Shown here piece by piece: positions 51,626 to 60,429 of a stretch of DNA of 64,000 nt. A program made the position numbers and the translations under genes. The notes beneath the pieces are model-generated. The model had not been told where the DNA came from, did no database searches, and saw only the letters and a list, made by a program, of their open reading frames with translations. Origin of the DNA: Paenibacillus rhizosphaerae (GTDB lineage Bacteria > Bacillota > Bacilli > Paenibacillales > Paenibacillaceae); assembly GCF_014192015.1 (NCBI RefSeq), contig NZ_JACHXJ010000006.1, forward strand, positions 62,001-126,000. Direction: 5' to 3'. How positions within the stretch are numbered: the stretch's first letter is position 1; every line of letters starts with the position of its first letter.

Positions 51626-52663
51626 TTAGATTTTACGGCACGAGTTCCGGATCACTAGCTCCGCGGTTCCCACGTATTTCTTGAACGTCTGCGTTTCGTC
51701 CTCAATCGTTTCGATGACCTGCCGCGTCAGCATGTCGATCATTTCAGAAAAGTTCACGCGTATCGTGGTTAGCGCCGGCTGAATGCGAGAGCTCAAGAGA
51801 TGATCGTCAAACCCCATCAGAGAGATGTCTTCGGGTACACGCAGTCCGGTCTCGTTCAGGGCCCGAAGCGCCCCGAATGCCACACTGTCGTTACAGGCGA
51901 AGATGACCGTCGGCAGGTCTGGATTGCTTTGAAGCCAGCGTGCGGTCGACTGATATCCGCTTCGTTCGGAGAAATCCGATGGAAGGACCCAGTCCGAGTT
52001 CACCTTCAGGCCGTGAGCAGTCATCGCTTCCTGAAAAGCCTTCATTCTCTCGGGACCCGAGCAGCGAAGCGGATCGCCTGCAATGAACGCAATGTTCCGG
52101 TGCCCCAGGCCTACCAGGTAATCGACTCCCTGCTTAATGCCCAGCTTGTTGTCAAAATTGCAGATCACCCGGTTCGGCTCCAGCCGCCCTTCCAGATGCT
52201 GATCCACGATTCCCGCCACAAATCCTTTGGCAATGAGTTCCTCAATAAAGGGTTCCTGGTTCGCCGCACCGATAAATATGCCGCCGTCAATCCGCCGCTG
52301 ATAAAAAGTATCCTTTACTTTGCGGACGGTTTCCGTGTCCCTTGTGCTTCGAATAATGTGGGTCAGGACGTAGTAGCCGCGGCTGGATGCGCTCTCGATC
52401 ACATCGCTAATCAGCGCGTGGGTCAGCGTGTCGTGAATTGCCTCCGGCGAAATCAGAAACAGACCTATCGTAAGCGTTTTCATGCCAGTCATGATGCGTG
52501 CCGAGAAATTAGGGGAATAGCCGTACCTCTCGATGACCTGCATTACCTTCTCCCGAGTAGCTTGCGGAACATTCGGGTAATTGTTGATCACCCGGCTGAC
52601 GGTGCTTCGCGAGACGCCCGCGATTCTGGCGATTTCGATGCTGTTGATGTCGTTCTTCCTCAT
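51626..52663 (-). CDS. LacI-family transcriptional regulator
   Basis: A 345-residue repressor. The N-terminal helix-turn-helix and hinge are standard: INSIEIARIAGVSRSTVSRVINNYPNVPQATREKVMQVIERYGYSPN. The periplasmic-binding-protein-like domain follows (LTIGLFLISP, RRIDGGIFIGA, VVDQHLEG-like segment AGIVDQHLEGRLEPN, FIAGDPLRCSGPERM, FACNDSVAFGALRALNETGLRVPEDISLMGFDD). ATG 52663 has GGAG eight bases ahead and is preferred over a GTG at 52672. Two palindromes with the same AACACGTGTT-type core lie upstream, suggesting autoregulation by looping. Its targets are probably the VOC, SDR and ThuA-like genes downstream. Confidence 0.93.
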   Translation of the reverse strand: MRKNDINSIEIARIAGVSRSTVSRVINNYPNVPQATREKVMQVIERYGYSPNFSARIMTGMKTLTIGLFLISPEAIHDTLTHALISDVIESASSRGYYVLTHIIRSTRDTETVRKVKDTFYQRRIDGGIFIGAANQEPFIEELIAKGFVAGIVDQHLEGRLEPNRVICNFDNKLGIKQGVDYLVGLGHRNIAFIAGDPLRCSGPERMKAFQEAMTAHGLKVNSDWVLPSDFSERSGYQSTARWLQSNPDLPTVIFACNDSVAFGALRALNETGLRVPEDISLMGFDDHLLSSRIQPALTTIRVNFSEMIDMLTRQVIETIEDETQTFKKYVGTAELVIRNSCRKI

Positions 52664-52683
52664 CCTGCACACTCCACTTCATT

Positions 52684-52693
52684 AACACGTGTT
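52684..52693. promoter_or_regulatory. LacI-type operator, proximal
   Basis: AACACGTGTT, a perfect 10-base palindrome 20 bases upstream of the LacI start codon. It shares the ACACGTGT core with the distal site. Confidence 0.65.
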
Positions 52694-52797
52694 CACAAAA
52701 GGCGGCACAGCTGCGGTATCCTCGAGCTTCGCTTCAACATGCCTGTATGTACGATCGCGAATCCGGCATTCGCCATCCAGAAAATAACGCCTTTGGG

Positions 52798-52815
52798 CAT
52801 AAACACGTGTTTATG
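52798..52815. promoter_or_regulatory. LacI-type operator, distal
   Basis: CATAAACACGTGTTTATG, a perfect 18-base palindrome with the central CG of LacI-family sites. Its centre is 118 bases from that of the proximal site, about eleven helical turns, which suits looping. Confidence 0.7.
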
Positions 52816-52961
52816 AGTTCAATCTATCCCCTCTTCCACATGTTGTCAATACATTTTCCGAGAAGGAGGGGGCCATGCGTTAATAGCACTTGCCTTTTTG
52901 CCAAGTGGGAAAAAGGGTCGAAGTATGCTCGTAAAAACAATCACCCAGCTCTGTTTGCCAT

Positions 52962-52998
52962 AAAAAAAGCCAGAACCGGTAAAGACCGGCCCGGCTAG
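52962..52998 (-). terminator. Terminator after the methyltransferase gene
   Basis: On the minus strand GCTAGCCGGGCCGGT, loop, ACCGGTTCTGGC, then TTTTTTT. It begins 20 bases past the stop codon. Confidence 0.85.
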
Positions 52999-53017
52999 CC
53001 TCATTAACCCAGATTAC

Positions 53018-53806
53018 CTACTTAACAAATTTATTTTTTCTTGCAAGGAATAAGACAACGGCCTGAGGTTTAACGATTGTACCGCCATGCTCTTCAATGA
53101 CCTCTCTTATACCTTTAAAGAGGTCACGCCGCACGTTTTCCGGAATTAACCGATGTCTGGAATGTGTATTTAACAAAGAAATGTACTCACTTGCTGCATA
53201 GGTGTCTTCCCATTTATACGGCTTGACCTCAAGCTCATTGAATAGGTCACCTTGTAACGTCAATTGCGTGCGCTCCTCAATAATTTGTTCCAGGGAAGGG
53301 TTACGTGAGTCATCGAGCTCGGGAGCGTATTTTCTGTAAATGTCTCGAATTTCATTATATATTTCATTAAAAGATGGAATATGAACGGTCCAAAAAAAGG
53401 CGGCAGATCCTTGATCGTTCAGGAGATCATAGACTTTGCGGTACCCATCTTCTTGCGGTTGGATGAAATGAAACGCAGTTCCCGAAATGGCCAGCTTAAA
53501 ATGCGTACCCTTATGGTGCCAAGCTTCAAACGGAGAGTGAATAACCGTGACACTGGGTTTGTCCCTGAATTTATTGCGCGTCAAATCCGCCAGATTTTCA
53601 CCCGCCTCAACGGCAGTTATCTTGGAATAACCTAAGTTAACGATTCCGCGTGTAGCTTGACCCGTACCACATCCAATTTCGAGGATTTCATCTGTTGTTT
53701 TCAAATCGGCGTACTCCACCATTTCTCTAAACAGTTGATCCGGGTAACTTGGTCGGTACTTATCGTACTCCTTGGCCATTTCATTAAAGGTGTATTTTCG
53801 TTCCAT
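53018..53806 (-). CDS. Class I SAM-dependent methyltransferase under a T-box leader
   Basis: A 262-residue methyltransferase. Motif I is EILEIGCGTGQATRGI (SAM-binding Gly loop, about 39-54), then ITAVEAGENL with the acidic residue for the ribose, IHSPFEAWHH and AISGTAFHFIQPQEDGYRKVYDLLNDQGSAAFFW. The last third (about 150-255) is a helical substrate-cap region. It resembles small-molecule methyltransferases of the UbiE/Tam type; the acceptor is unknown. GGGGAGG lies eight bases before the ATG. The only gene after a T-box leader with a Met-type specifier, it is expected to be made when uncharged tRNA-Met builds up. Confidence 0.88.
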   Translation of the reverse strand: MERKYTFNEMAKEYDKYRPSYPDQLFREMVEYADLKTTDEILEIGCGTGQATRGIVNLGYSKITAVEAGENLADLTRNKFRDKPSVTVIHSPFEAWHHKGTHFKLAISGTAFHFIQPQEDGYRKVYDLLNDQGSAAFFWTVHIPSFNEIYNEIRDIYRKYAPELDDSRNPSLEQIIEERTQLTLQGDLFNELEVKPYKWEDTYAASEYISLLNTHSRHRLIPENVRRDLFKGIREVIEEHGGTIVKPQAVVLFLARKNKFVK

Positions 53807-53953
53807 CTCATATACCTCCCCAAATCAATTTGGACAAGAAAAACATCCATCGACGTACCTTCACAGAAGACAGACTGCGTTTAGCGGAAGTTATTCTTGC
53901 GATTATAGAATCGTTCAGCTCCGCGGAAAATTTGATAAATTCTATCATCATCT

Positions 53954-54250
53954 AAAAAACTCCCGCCCCGTAAAGGGACGAGAGTTATCTCCGTGTTACC
54001 ACCCAAGTTCATCGACGCTCACGCATCGACCTTATTTCGGGTACGTCAAAAATGTTTGTATATACCCTAGCACGATAACGGGTGCGCCCGTCACATCCTA
54101 CTCCCAATACGGTTTCGAAGTGCAGCTCAGAGACCATGTTCATCGAGCTCATCTTTACCCCTTTTCAGCTCATAGGGGCTCTCTGGAAAAGACGAGGTTC
54201 AATGACTCTTTCTCATCGATGCCTTTATAAGGAATATACTGGAATTTTAT
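53954..54250 (-). promoter_or_regulatory. T-box leader, predicted tRNA-Met specific
   Basis: Read on the minus strand. Stem I begins CCAGAGAGCCCC and includes GAGCTGAAAAGGGG. The specifier loop is GAAC-ATG-GTCTCTGAGC (codon at 54137-54135), aligned by the GAGC end to the known glyQS layout. The T-box is GGGTGGTAACACGG (54004-53991); its TGGT bulge pairs with a tRNA end having A73, as tRNA-Met has. The terminator is AACTCTCGTCCC, loop, GGGGCGGGAGTTTTTT, ending at 53954. A further 147-base leader runs to the methyltransferase start. Confidence 0.88.
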
Positions 54251-54252
54251 TG

Positions 54253-54281
54253 AGTATATCATCCGTTCATTAGGGATTCAA
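54253..54281 (-). promoter_or_regulatory. Sigma-A type promoter of the T-box transcript
   Basis: On the minus strand TTGAAT (54281-54276), a 17-base spacer, TATACT (54258-54253). Transcription would start a few bases later, at the 5' end of the T-box leader. Confidence 0.7.
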
Positions 54282-54403
54282 CGATTTTATTCTTAACCAC
54301 GCCCCATAAGGCACCCAATAATACATCCAAGGATGTAACAGCACTACAACGCTAACCGCCCGATTGTTGAACAGGCTGCCGAGATGCAGCCCTTATAAGC
54401 CGA

Positions 54404-56137
54404 TTATACTTTCGCCATCGCGTTTCTCCAGCCTCCGGAAACCGTGATGTCCAGTGCCCCTTCCGCGGCGTACGCCTCGCAGACAAAACCCGGCACGCTC
54501 CGCCCGTCCGTAAGCTCCACCCGACCGATCCCGAGCGGCGCGGGGATCGAGGCCGTAAACCTGCCAAAAGACCCCACCGGCATATCCCACAGCTCCACCG
54601 CGATCGGCGTCCCGCCTAGAGGCGTCCGTACCAGCCCAGGCTTTGGCGGCTCGGTCGCCAGTTTGTACAGCCGGTATACCGGGGCGGTTTGCGCCGCTTC
54701 CGCAAATACCGCGCCGAGCCCCGTCATCTGCGGCTCCAGCGGCATGCCGCGCATATGCAGCCCGCAAACGGCGACACGGATCGTGTCCTGCTGCCGCAGC
54801 AGGAAGCGCGCGGCCTCGTTCAGGTTCGCTTCTTCTTCAGGCAGCGCAAACAGCGTCACGCCAAAGGGGAGCCCCGGCCCCGCCAGCCCGGCCGGAACCG
54901 CCAGCGCACTGAGATCCAGCAGGTTGCAGTGGTTCGTATAGAGGCCCATCTTGCTGTTCGTTCCGACGGGGTCGGCGCCGACCTGCTCCCTCGTCCACGT
55001 GCCGCCGCAGGTCGGCAGCACCAGCACGGCGTGCCGCAGCCAGGATCTGACCGTTTGGCGGATCTCAGCCAAACGGTGCTGGGCGCGGAAGAGAGCTGCC
55101 GCCGTATGCTCGGCCTTGGCCCCTGAGCGCAGAATCGTTTCCGTCACCGGAAACGTTGACCCCGGATGCGCCTCGATAAAGCCGGCGAGCCCGCTCCAGC
55201 GCTCGGCCACGAGCGGCCCTTCGTACAGCAGGGCCGCCGCTTCCTGCAGCAGGGACACATCCACCTGCTGCACGAGAACCCTGGAGCGGGCGATCGTCTC
55301 CTTCGCCCGTTCCCAGGCCGCCTCGTATTCGGCCGCGAACGGGCCGAAAAACTCGGGCGGCCCCTGCGGGAGCAGCCACGTCTTCGGCTGCTCGCCGCGG
55401 TGCAGCGGACGGTCCGTGGAGTACGGATCGTCCGCGCACCACCCGCGTGCGGCCGCATCCACGGCGGCCGCGTCGTCCACGTGACGGGCGAATACCGTCA
55501 CGCAGTCGATGCTGCGGCAGGCGGGCACAACGCCCGCCGCAGGCCAGGCGCCGACGGCCGGCTTGTAGCCGACCAGGCCGTTCAGCGCCGCGGGCACCCG
55601 GCCCGAGCCGGCCGTGTCGGTGCCGAGCGCAAACGCGGCCTGCCCGCGGGCGACGCTGACGGCCGAGCCGGAGCTCGAGCCGCCGCTGATCAGCTCCGGA
55701 CGGAGCGCGTTGTGCGTCTCGCCGTAGGGGCTGCGGGTACCGACGAGGCCGGTGGCGAACTGGTCCAGATTCGTCTTGCCCACCGGAATCGCCCCGGCCC
55801 GGATCAGCCGCTCGACCACCGGCGCGTGCCGTTCCGGTACATAGGCATAGTCGGGGCAAGCGGCAGTGACCGGCCAGCCGGCCACGTCGATGTTGTCCTT
55901 CACGGCAAAGGGGATGCCCCATAACGGACAGACAGCCGAATCCAGCCTCTTCAACCCTTCGAGATAAGGGGCAATTCGCTCCTCTTCCGGCGGCGTGATC
56001 CAAATATTCATCCCGTTATCCCGCTCCGCACGTTCGATAATAGCCGCGATCACCTCTTGCGGCGTAAAGCTGCCGCTCCGATAACCCTGCTGAAGGGCAT
56101 GGATGCTCAGCTCGAATGGAACCGCCTGAATGCTCAT
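54404..56137 (-). CDS. atzF: Allophanate hydrolase (AtzF type)
   Basis: A 577-residue enzyme that splits allophanate to ammonia and CO2, completing ATP-driven urea breakdown. The amidase-signature triad is visible: Lys80 in FAVKDNIDVAG, cis-Ser about 154 in SGGSSSGS and nucleophile Ser178 in GTDTAGSGR. The C-terminal domain after about residue 455 (VAVCGLHMRGMPLEPQMTGLGA ... LWDMPVGSFGRF) is the AtzF-specific extension. ATG overlaps the carboxylase stop (ATGA), so the two are translationally coupled. In guanidine-riboswitch operons it follows a guanidine carboxylase, and then acts together with carboxyguanidine deiminase activity. Confidence 0.94.
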   Translation of the reverse strand: MSIQAVPFELSIHALQQGYRSGSFTPQEVIAAIIERAERDNGMNIWITPPEEERIAPYLEGLKRLDSAVCPLWGIPFAVKDNIDVAGWPVTAACPDYAYVPERHAPVVERLIRAGAIPVGKTNLDQFATGLVGTRSPYGETHNALRPELISGGSSSGSAVSVARGQAAFALGTDTAGSGRVPAALNGLVGYKPAVGAWPAAGVVPACRSIDCVTVFARHVDDAAAVDAAARGWCADDPYSTDRPLHRGEQPKTWLLPQGPPEFFGPFAAEYEAAWERAKETIARSRVLVQQVDVSLLQEAAALLYEGPLVAERWSGLAGFIEAHPGSTFPVTETILRSGAKAEHTAAALFRAQHRLAEIRQTVRSWLRHAVLVLPTCGGTWTREQVGADPVGTNSKMGLYTNHCNLLDLSALAVPAGLAGPGLPFGVTLFALPEEEANLNEAARFLLRQQDTIRVAVCGLHMRGMPLEPQMTGLGAVFAEAAQTAPVYRLYKLATEPPKPGLVRTPLGGTPIAVELWDMPVGSFGRFTASIPAPLGIGRVELTDGRSVPGFVCEAYAAEGALDITVSGGWRNAMAKV

Positions 56138-59100
56138 GATGCCGCCTCCTTTTCCACCGGATAGATCGCCGCAATGCAGTCACCCGCCCGGACCTGATCG
56201 CCGGACGCCACAAAGACGGAGGCAATGACGCCATCGAACGGAGCAGGCTGGGAAAACTCCATTTTCATACTTTCTTCTATTATAATCGTTTCACCCTTGC
56301 GGACCTCCTGCCCCGGCTTCACGAGCACTTTCCAGACGCTGCCCGACATTGAGCTGTTTACGCCCAGACTTCCTTCCGGGAGCGTCTCCTTCTCTTGGGT
56401 CGCAGCCGCCTCCGGTTCGGATACATGCTCCGCGATGCCAAGCTCCTTCCAGTACGCGCGCTCCTGCTGAAATGCGGCCTGCCGGGACGTCCGGAATGCC
56501 GCCGATTCCTCCCGGGTCGTGTCCAGCCAAGCGAGGTACTCGCCGAGATTAAACGTCGTTTCTTCGACGTCTACGGTAAATTCCCCGCGCGGGAAGTCCT
56601 CCCTCATTCGCAGCAGCTCCTCCTCCGACACCGGATAGAAGCGGATTTGGTCAAAAAAGCGCAGCAGCCACGGCTTCCCCTGCTCAAAGTTCGCCGTCCG
56701 GCGGAATTTGTTCCACATCTGCACCGTACGCCCGACGAACTGGTAACCCCCTGGCCCTTCCATGCCGTATACACACAAGTAGGCTCCGCCGATGCCGACG
56801 GCATTCTCCGGCGTCCAGGTGCGGGCCGGATTGTATTTGGTCGTCACCAGACGGTGGCGGGGGTCCAGCGGAACCGCAACCGGCGCGCCCAGGTACACAT
56901 CGCCCAGCCCCATGACCAGATAGGAGGCGTTAAAAACGATTTCCGCCACCTCCTCGATTGAGCCCAGCCCGTTCATGCGCCGGATAAACTCCAGGTTGCT
57001 CGGGCACCAAGGCGCATCCGGACGCACGTTTTGCTGATAGCGCTCGATCGCCAGCCTTGTGGCCGGATCGTCCCAGGATAAGGGCAGCTTTACGATCCTG
57101 GAAGGGACCTCGATGGAATCGAGCGGCGGCAGCGTCCGGTCGATCTCCATCACCTTCGCCGCCACTTCCTTCACAGACATGCGGGAGGCGTCGACATGAA
57201 TCTGCAGAGAGCGGATGCCCGGTGTCATTTCGATATACGGGATGCTTCCGCTGTCCGTGACCGCCTGCATCAGGACATACACCTGGAAGCGGTACAGCAG
57301 GTCGAGTTCGCGTTCCCCGTATTCCACCAAAATATTTTCGTCCCCGGAGCAGCGCACCGCGATCGGGAATCGCCGCTCTTCGTCCTCGTAAGCGAGCAGC
57401 GGCATATAGTCGCCGCGGGATGTATGCGGAAGCTCGGGCAGCTTCGGCACGGCCTCTCCGCCGGAGAGTTCCCGCAGGAAAGTTTCCTGGGCGGCTCTCA
57501 GTTCTTCGGCTTCCTCCACTGTAATCAGCCGGAAACGGACCTGATCGCCCGGGCGGAGCTGCCCGATCTTCCAAAGCTCCGCCGTCGCGGTCGTGACCGG
57601 GCAGACGAACCCGCCGAGGCTCGGCCCGTCCGGTCCGAGCAGGATCGGCATGTCGCCCGTCAGGTCCAGGGCGCCGACGGCATAGGCATTGTCATGGATG
57701 TTCGACGGATGCAGCCCGGCGTCGCCTCCGTCCTCCCGGGCCCACAGCGGCGCAGGGCCGATTAGGCGGACGCCGGTGCGCGAGCTGTTGAAATGCACCT
57801 CCCACACGGTGGAGGTCAGCTGGTCCAAATACGCCGGAAGCAGGTATTCGGCGGTACAATGCGGTCCGGGAATGACCCCTAGGGTCCATTCCCGCGTCAG
57901 CGCCGGGCGCGATGCCGCTGCGAGGGAGCTTAGGGGTTCGGGCTGGCGGTCCGGTGAACCGTTCCGGACCCGGAGCACCGCCCCCGGCCGAAGCGCGCTG
58001 CCGGTATGCCCGCCGAAGCCGCCGAGCGTAAACGTCGACGCGCTGCCCAGCGTCAGCGGCATATCCAGCCCGCCGGTGACGAGCAGGTAAGCCCGCATCC
58101 CGGCGGCGGCTTCGCCCAGTGTCAGCACCGATCCGGCCGAAGCCGTCACCGGGGTATACGCCGGTACCGGTTCGCCGTCCAGCTCTGCCAGCATGTCGGC
58201 ACCGGTCAGACAGAACCGCATGGCGCCGCGGAAGCGGTAGCTTCCTCCGCGCAGCGTCATTTCCAGGCCCGGCGCTTCCTCCGGATTGCCGAGCAGCCGG
58301 TTGCCGATGGCAAAGGCCAGGCGGTCCATCGGCCCTGACGGAGGTACGCCGATATCCCAGTACCCCGTTCGGCCCGGAAGGTCCTGTACGGTCGTCTGTA
58401 CGCCACCGTCCAGCACCTCGATCGCCGGCTCGGCCGGCTCAAATCCGGCCAGCATGTTTGTATAGACCCGCCCTTCGCGAAATGCATCAGTGTCCAGGAA
58501 AGCTTCGATATAAGACTGGTTCGTCGTGACGCCGTACACGCGCAGCGCCTGCAGCGCCTCGATCATCCGGGAGACGGCTTCCTGCCGCGTTTCTGCATGA
58601 ACGATGATTTTGGCCAGCATCGGATCATAGAGCGTGGTCACTTCGAGGCCCGGCTGAATCCACGTCTCGAGTCTTGCGCGTTCCGGCCAGACCACCGCAT
58701 CGATCCGGCCGTCCGCCGGACGGAAAGCATTGACACAGTCCTCCGCATACAAACGCACCTGCAGGCTGTGCCCCTCCGGTTCACGCACCCGCTGTGCCAG
58801 CCCCGGCAGATCGCCGGCCGCCTCCCGGACCATCCATTCCACGAGGTCGATGCCGAGCACCTCCTCCGTGACGCCATGCTCCACCTGCAGCCGGGTGTTC
58901 ACCTCCAGAAAGTAGTACTTCTCGTCTTGCGGATCGTACAGAAACTCGACCGTGCCGGCACTGCGGTAACCGGCGGCTGCAGCAAGGCGCCGTGCGCTTT
59001 CGTGCATTTCCTGACGCACCGGTTCCGCCAGCAGCGGGGCCGGCGTCTCTTCGATGATCTTCTGGTTCCGGCGCTGTACGGAGCAGTCGCGCTCGCCCAG

Positions 59101-59766
59101 AGCGATCGCTTCACCGTCGCCGTTACCGAAGATCTGCACCTCGACGTGGCGCGCCCGCGCGATATACTTCTCCAGAAAAACGCCCCCGTCATTGAAATTC
59201 GACTCCGCCAGCCTGGTTACGGATTCGAATGCATCCCGCAGCGCCGATTCATCGCCGCAAATGCGCATTCCAATGCCCCCGCCGCCTGCCGTGCTCTTCA
59301 GCATGACGGGGTAGCCGATCGCTTCAGCCCTCCCGGCTGCTTCTTCTACCGACGAAATAAGCCCCGTGCCCGGCAGAAGCGGCACCCCCGCCTGCTCGGC
59401 CATCGAACGCGCAGTATGCTTCAGGCCGAACAGCTCGATATGCCCGGGGGACGGCCCGATGAACGTGATGCCGTGCTCTGCACAGGCTCTGGCGAATCCC
59501 GCATTTTCGCTTAAGAAGCCGTATCCGGGATGCACTGCGTCCGCCCCGGTGTCCAGAGCTGTGCGGAGGATCAGCTCGGCATTCACGTAGCTCTCCTTGG
59601 CCGGACCGTCCCCAATCAGTACGGCTTCGTCGGCCTGCTCCACGTGCAGGCTGTCCCGGTCCGCTTTCGTGTACACGGCCACCGACGCAATACCCATAGA
59701 GCGCAGCGTCCGGATAATCCGCACCGCGATCGTTCCGCGGTTGGCGATCAGCACCTTTTTAAACAT
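56134..59766 (-). CDS. Urea/guanidine carboxylase, biotin-dependent
   Basis: About 1210 residues. Domains in order: biotin carboxylase (FKKVLIANRGTIAVRIIRTLRS, KSTAGGGGIGMRI ATP-grasp loop, EVNTRLQVEHGVTEEV; residues 1-450), a KipA/AHS2-type domain (PSGPMDRLAFAIGNRLLGN; about 470-770), a KipI/AHS1-type domain (about 800-1000), and the C-terminal biotinyl domain with EESMKMEF, biotin Lys near 1167. It carboxylates urea to allophanate, or guanidine in the riboswitch-controlled class. The leader at 61228-61370 is a guanidine-I riboswitch, so guanidine is the probable physiological substrate. ATG 59766 has AAGGAGG eight bases ahead and overlaps the upstream gene by eight bases. Confidence 0.94.
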   Translation of the reverse strand: MFKKVLIANRGTIAVRIIRTLRSMGIASVAVYTKADRDSLHVEQADEAVLIGDGPAKESYVNAELILRTALDTGADAVHPGYGFLSENAGFARACAEHGITFIGPSPGHIELFGLKHTARSMAEQAGVPLLPGTGLISSVEEAAGRAEAIGYPVMLKSTAGGGGIGMRICGDESALRDAFESVTRLAESNFNDGGVFLEKYIARARHVEVQIFGNGDGEAIALGERDCSVQRRNQKIIEETPAPLLAEPVRQEMHESARRLAAAAGYRSAGTVEFLYDPQDEKYYFLEVNTRLQVEHGVTEEVLGIDLVEWMVREAAGDLPGLAQRVREPEGHSLQVRLYAEDCVNAFRPADGRIDAVVWPERARLETWIQPGLEVTTLYDPMLAKIIVHAETRQEAVSRMIEALQALRVYGVTTNQSYIEAFLDTDAFREGRVYTNMLAGFEPAEPAIEVLDGGVQTTVQDLPGRTGYWDIGVPPSGPMDRLAFAIGNRLLGNPEEAPGLEMTLRGGSYRFRGAMRFCLTGADMLAELDGEPVPAYTPVTASAGSVLTLGEAAAGMRAYLLVTGGLDMPLTLGSASTFTLGGFGGHTGSALRPGAVLRVRNGSPDRQPEPLSSLAAASRPALTREWTLGVIPGPHCTAEYLLPAYLDQLTSTVWEVHFNSSRTGVRLIGPAPLWAREDGGDAGLHPSNIHDNAYAVGALDLTGDMPILLGPDGPSLGGFVCPVTTATAELWKIGQLRPGDQVRFRLITVEEAEELRAAQETFLRELSGGEAVPKLPELPHTSRGDYMPLLAYEDEERRFPIAVRCSGDENILVEYGERELDLLYRFQVYVLMQAVTDSGSIPYIEMTPGIRSLQIHVDASRMSVKEVAAKVMEIDRTLPPLDSIEVPSRIVKLPLSWDDPATRLAIERYQQNVRPDAPWCPSNLEFIRRMNGLGSIEEVAEIVFNASYLVMGLGDVYLGAPVAVPLDPRHRLVTTKYNPARTWTPENAVGIGGAYLCVYGMEGPGGYQFVGRTVQMWNKFRRTANFEQGKPWLLRFFDQIRFYPVSEEELLRMREDFPRGEFTVDVEETTFNLGEYLAWLDTTREESAAFRTSRQAAFQQERAYWKELGIAEHVSEPEAAATQEKETLPEGSLGVNSSMSGSVWKVLVKPGQEVRKGETIIIEESMKMEFSQPAPFDGVIASVFVASGDQVRAGDCIAAIYPVEKEAAS

Positions 59767-60427
59767 CGCCTTCGCCTCCTTCCGCATTCCAGATCAGCAC
59801 CTGCGCCGGCGTCGGGTTATAGGCATTGCAGGGATTGTTCAGCTGCGGGCAGTTGCTGATCAGGACGGTCACCGGTGCCAGCGCCGTCAGCTCGACGTAA
59901 CGTCCGGGGCCGGATACGCCGTCCGCAAAGGTGAGCTCTCCTTCCGGCGTCACCGGTACATTCATGAAAAAATTGACGTTCGGGGCCAAATCCCGCTTTG
60001 TGTATTCATCCCGGCCCGCCAGCATGAGCATAAAGGTGTCCCGGCAGTTATGCATCGGAAGCGTGTCGTGGGAATACCGCACCGTATTGCTCTGTGCCGA
60101 GCAGGCACCGCCAAGCGTGTCATGCCGGCCGCAGGTGTCGGCCGTAATCTGCAGCAGCTCCCGGCCCGATTCAGCAACGAGCACCGAGCCTGTCGTCAGA
60201 TAAATGTTGTTTTGGCGGGTAATCGTACGGACCGCACTATAATGATCGCCTGGATTTTCCTTGGAATAAAACAGGGTGTCCACCGCCTGATTGCCCTCCA
60301 TATCGACGATGCGCAGCACCTGCCCGGGGAGCAGGTCATGAATCCAGCCCTCCCCTGCGGGAATGATGTGGTTGTACACGGCATCCGCCGCGTTTCGTTC
60401 GCTTGCCACCGCTTGAAATGTGCTCAT
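59759..60427 (-). CDS. DUF1989 protein (urea carboxylase-associated, second)
   Basis: A 222-residue DUF1989 protein. IPAGEGWIHDLLPGQVLRIVDMEGNQAVDTLFYS, ADTCGRHDTLGGACSAQ with Cys/His, PNVNFFMNVPV and LISNCPQLNNPCNAYNPTPAQVLIW are family motifs with likely metal-binding Cys and His. In guanidine operons the paired DUF1989 proteins form a carboxyguanidine deiminase that converts carboxylated guanidine to allophanate. ATG 60427 has AAAGGGGCGA seven bases ahead; a longer frame to 60466 overlaps the previous gene. It lies two bases after the first DUF1989 gene. Confidence 0.92.
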   Translation of the reverse strand: MSTFQAVASERNAADAVYNHIIPAGEGWIHDLLPGQVLRIVDMEGNQAVDTLFYSKENPGDHYSAVRTITRQNNIYLTTGSVLVAESGRELLQITADTCGRHDTLGGACSAQSNTVRYSHDTLPMHNCRDTFMLMLAGRDEYTKRDLAPNVNFFMNVPVTPEGELTFADGVSGPGRYVELTALAPVTVLISNCPQLNNPCNAYNPTPAQVLIWNAEGGEGDV

Positions 60428-60429
60428 TT

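Noticed and set aside
54371..54388. GGCTGC/GCAGCC hairpin after the allophanate hydrolase gene
   Set aside because: Short stem without a T run, so not called a terminator.
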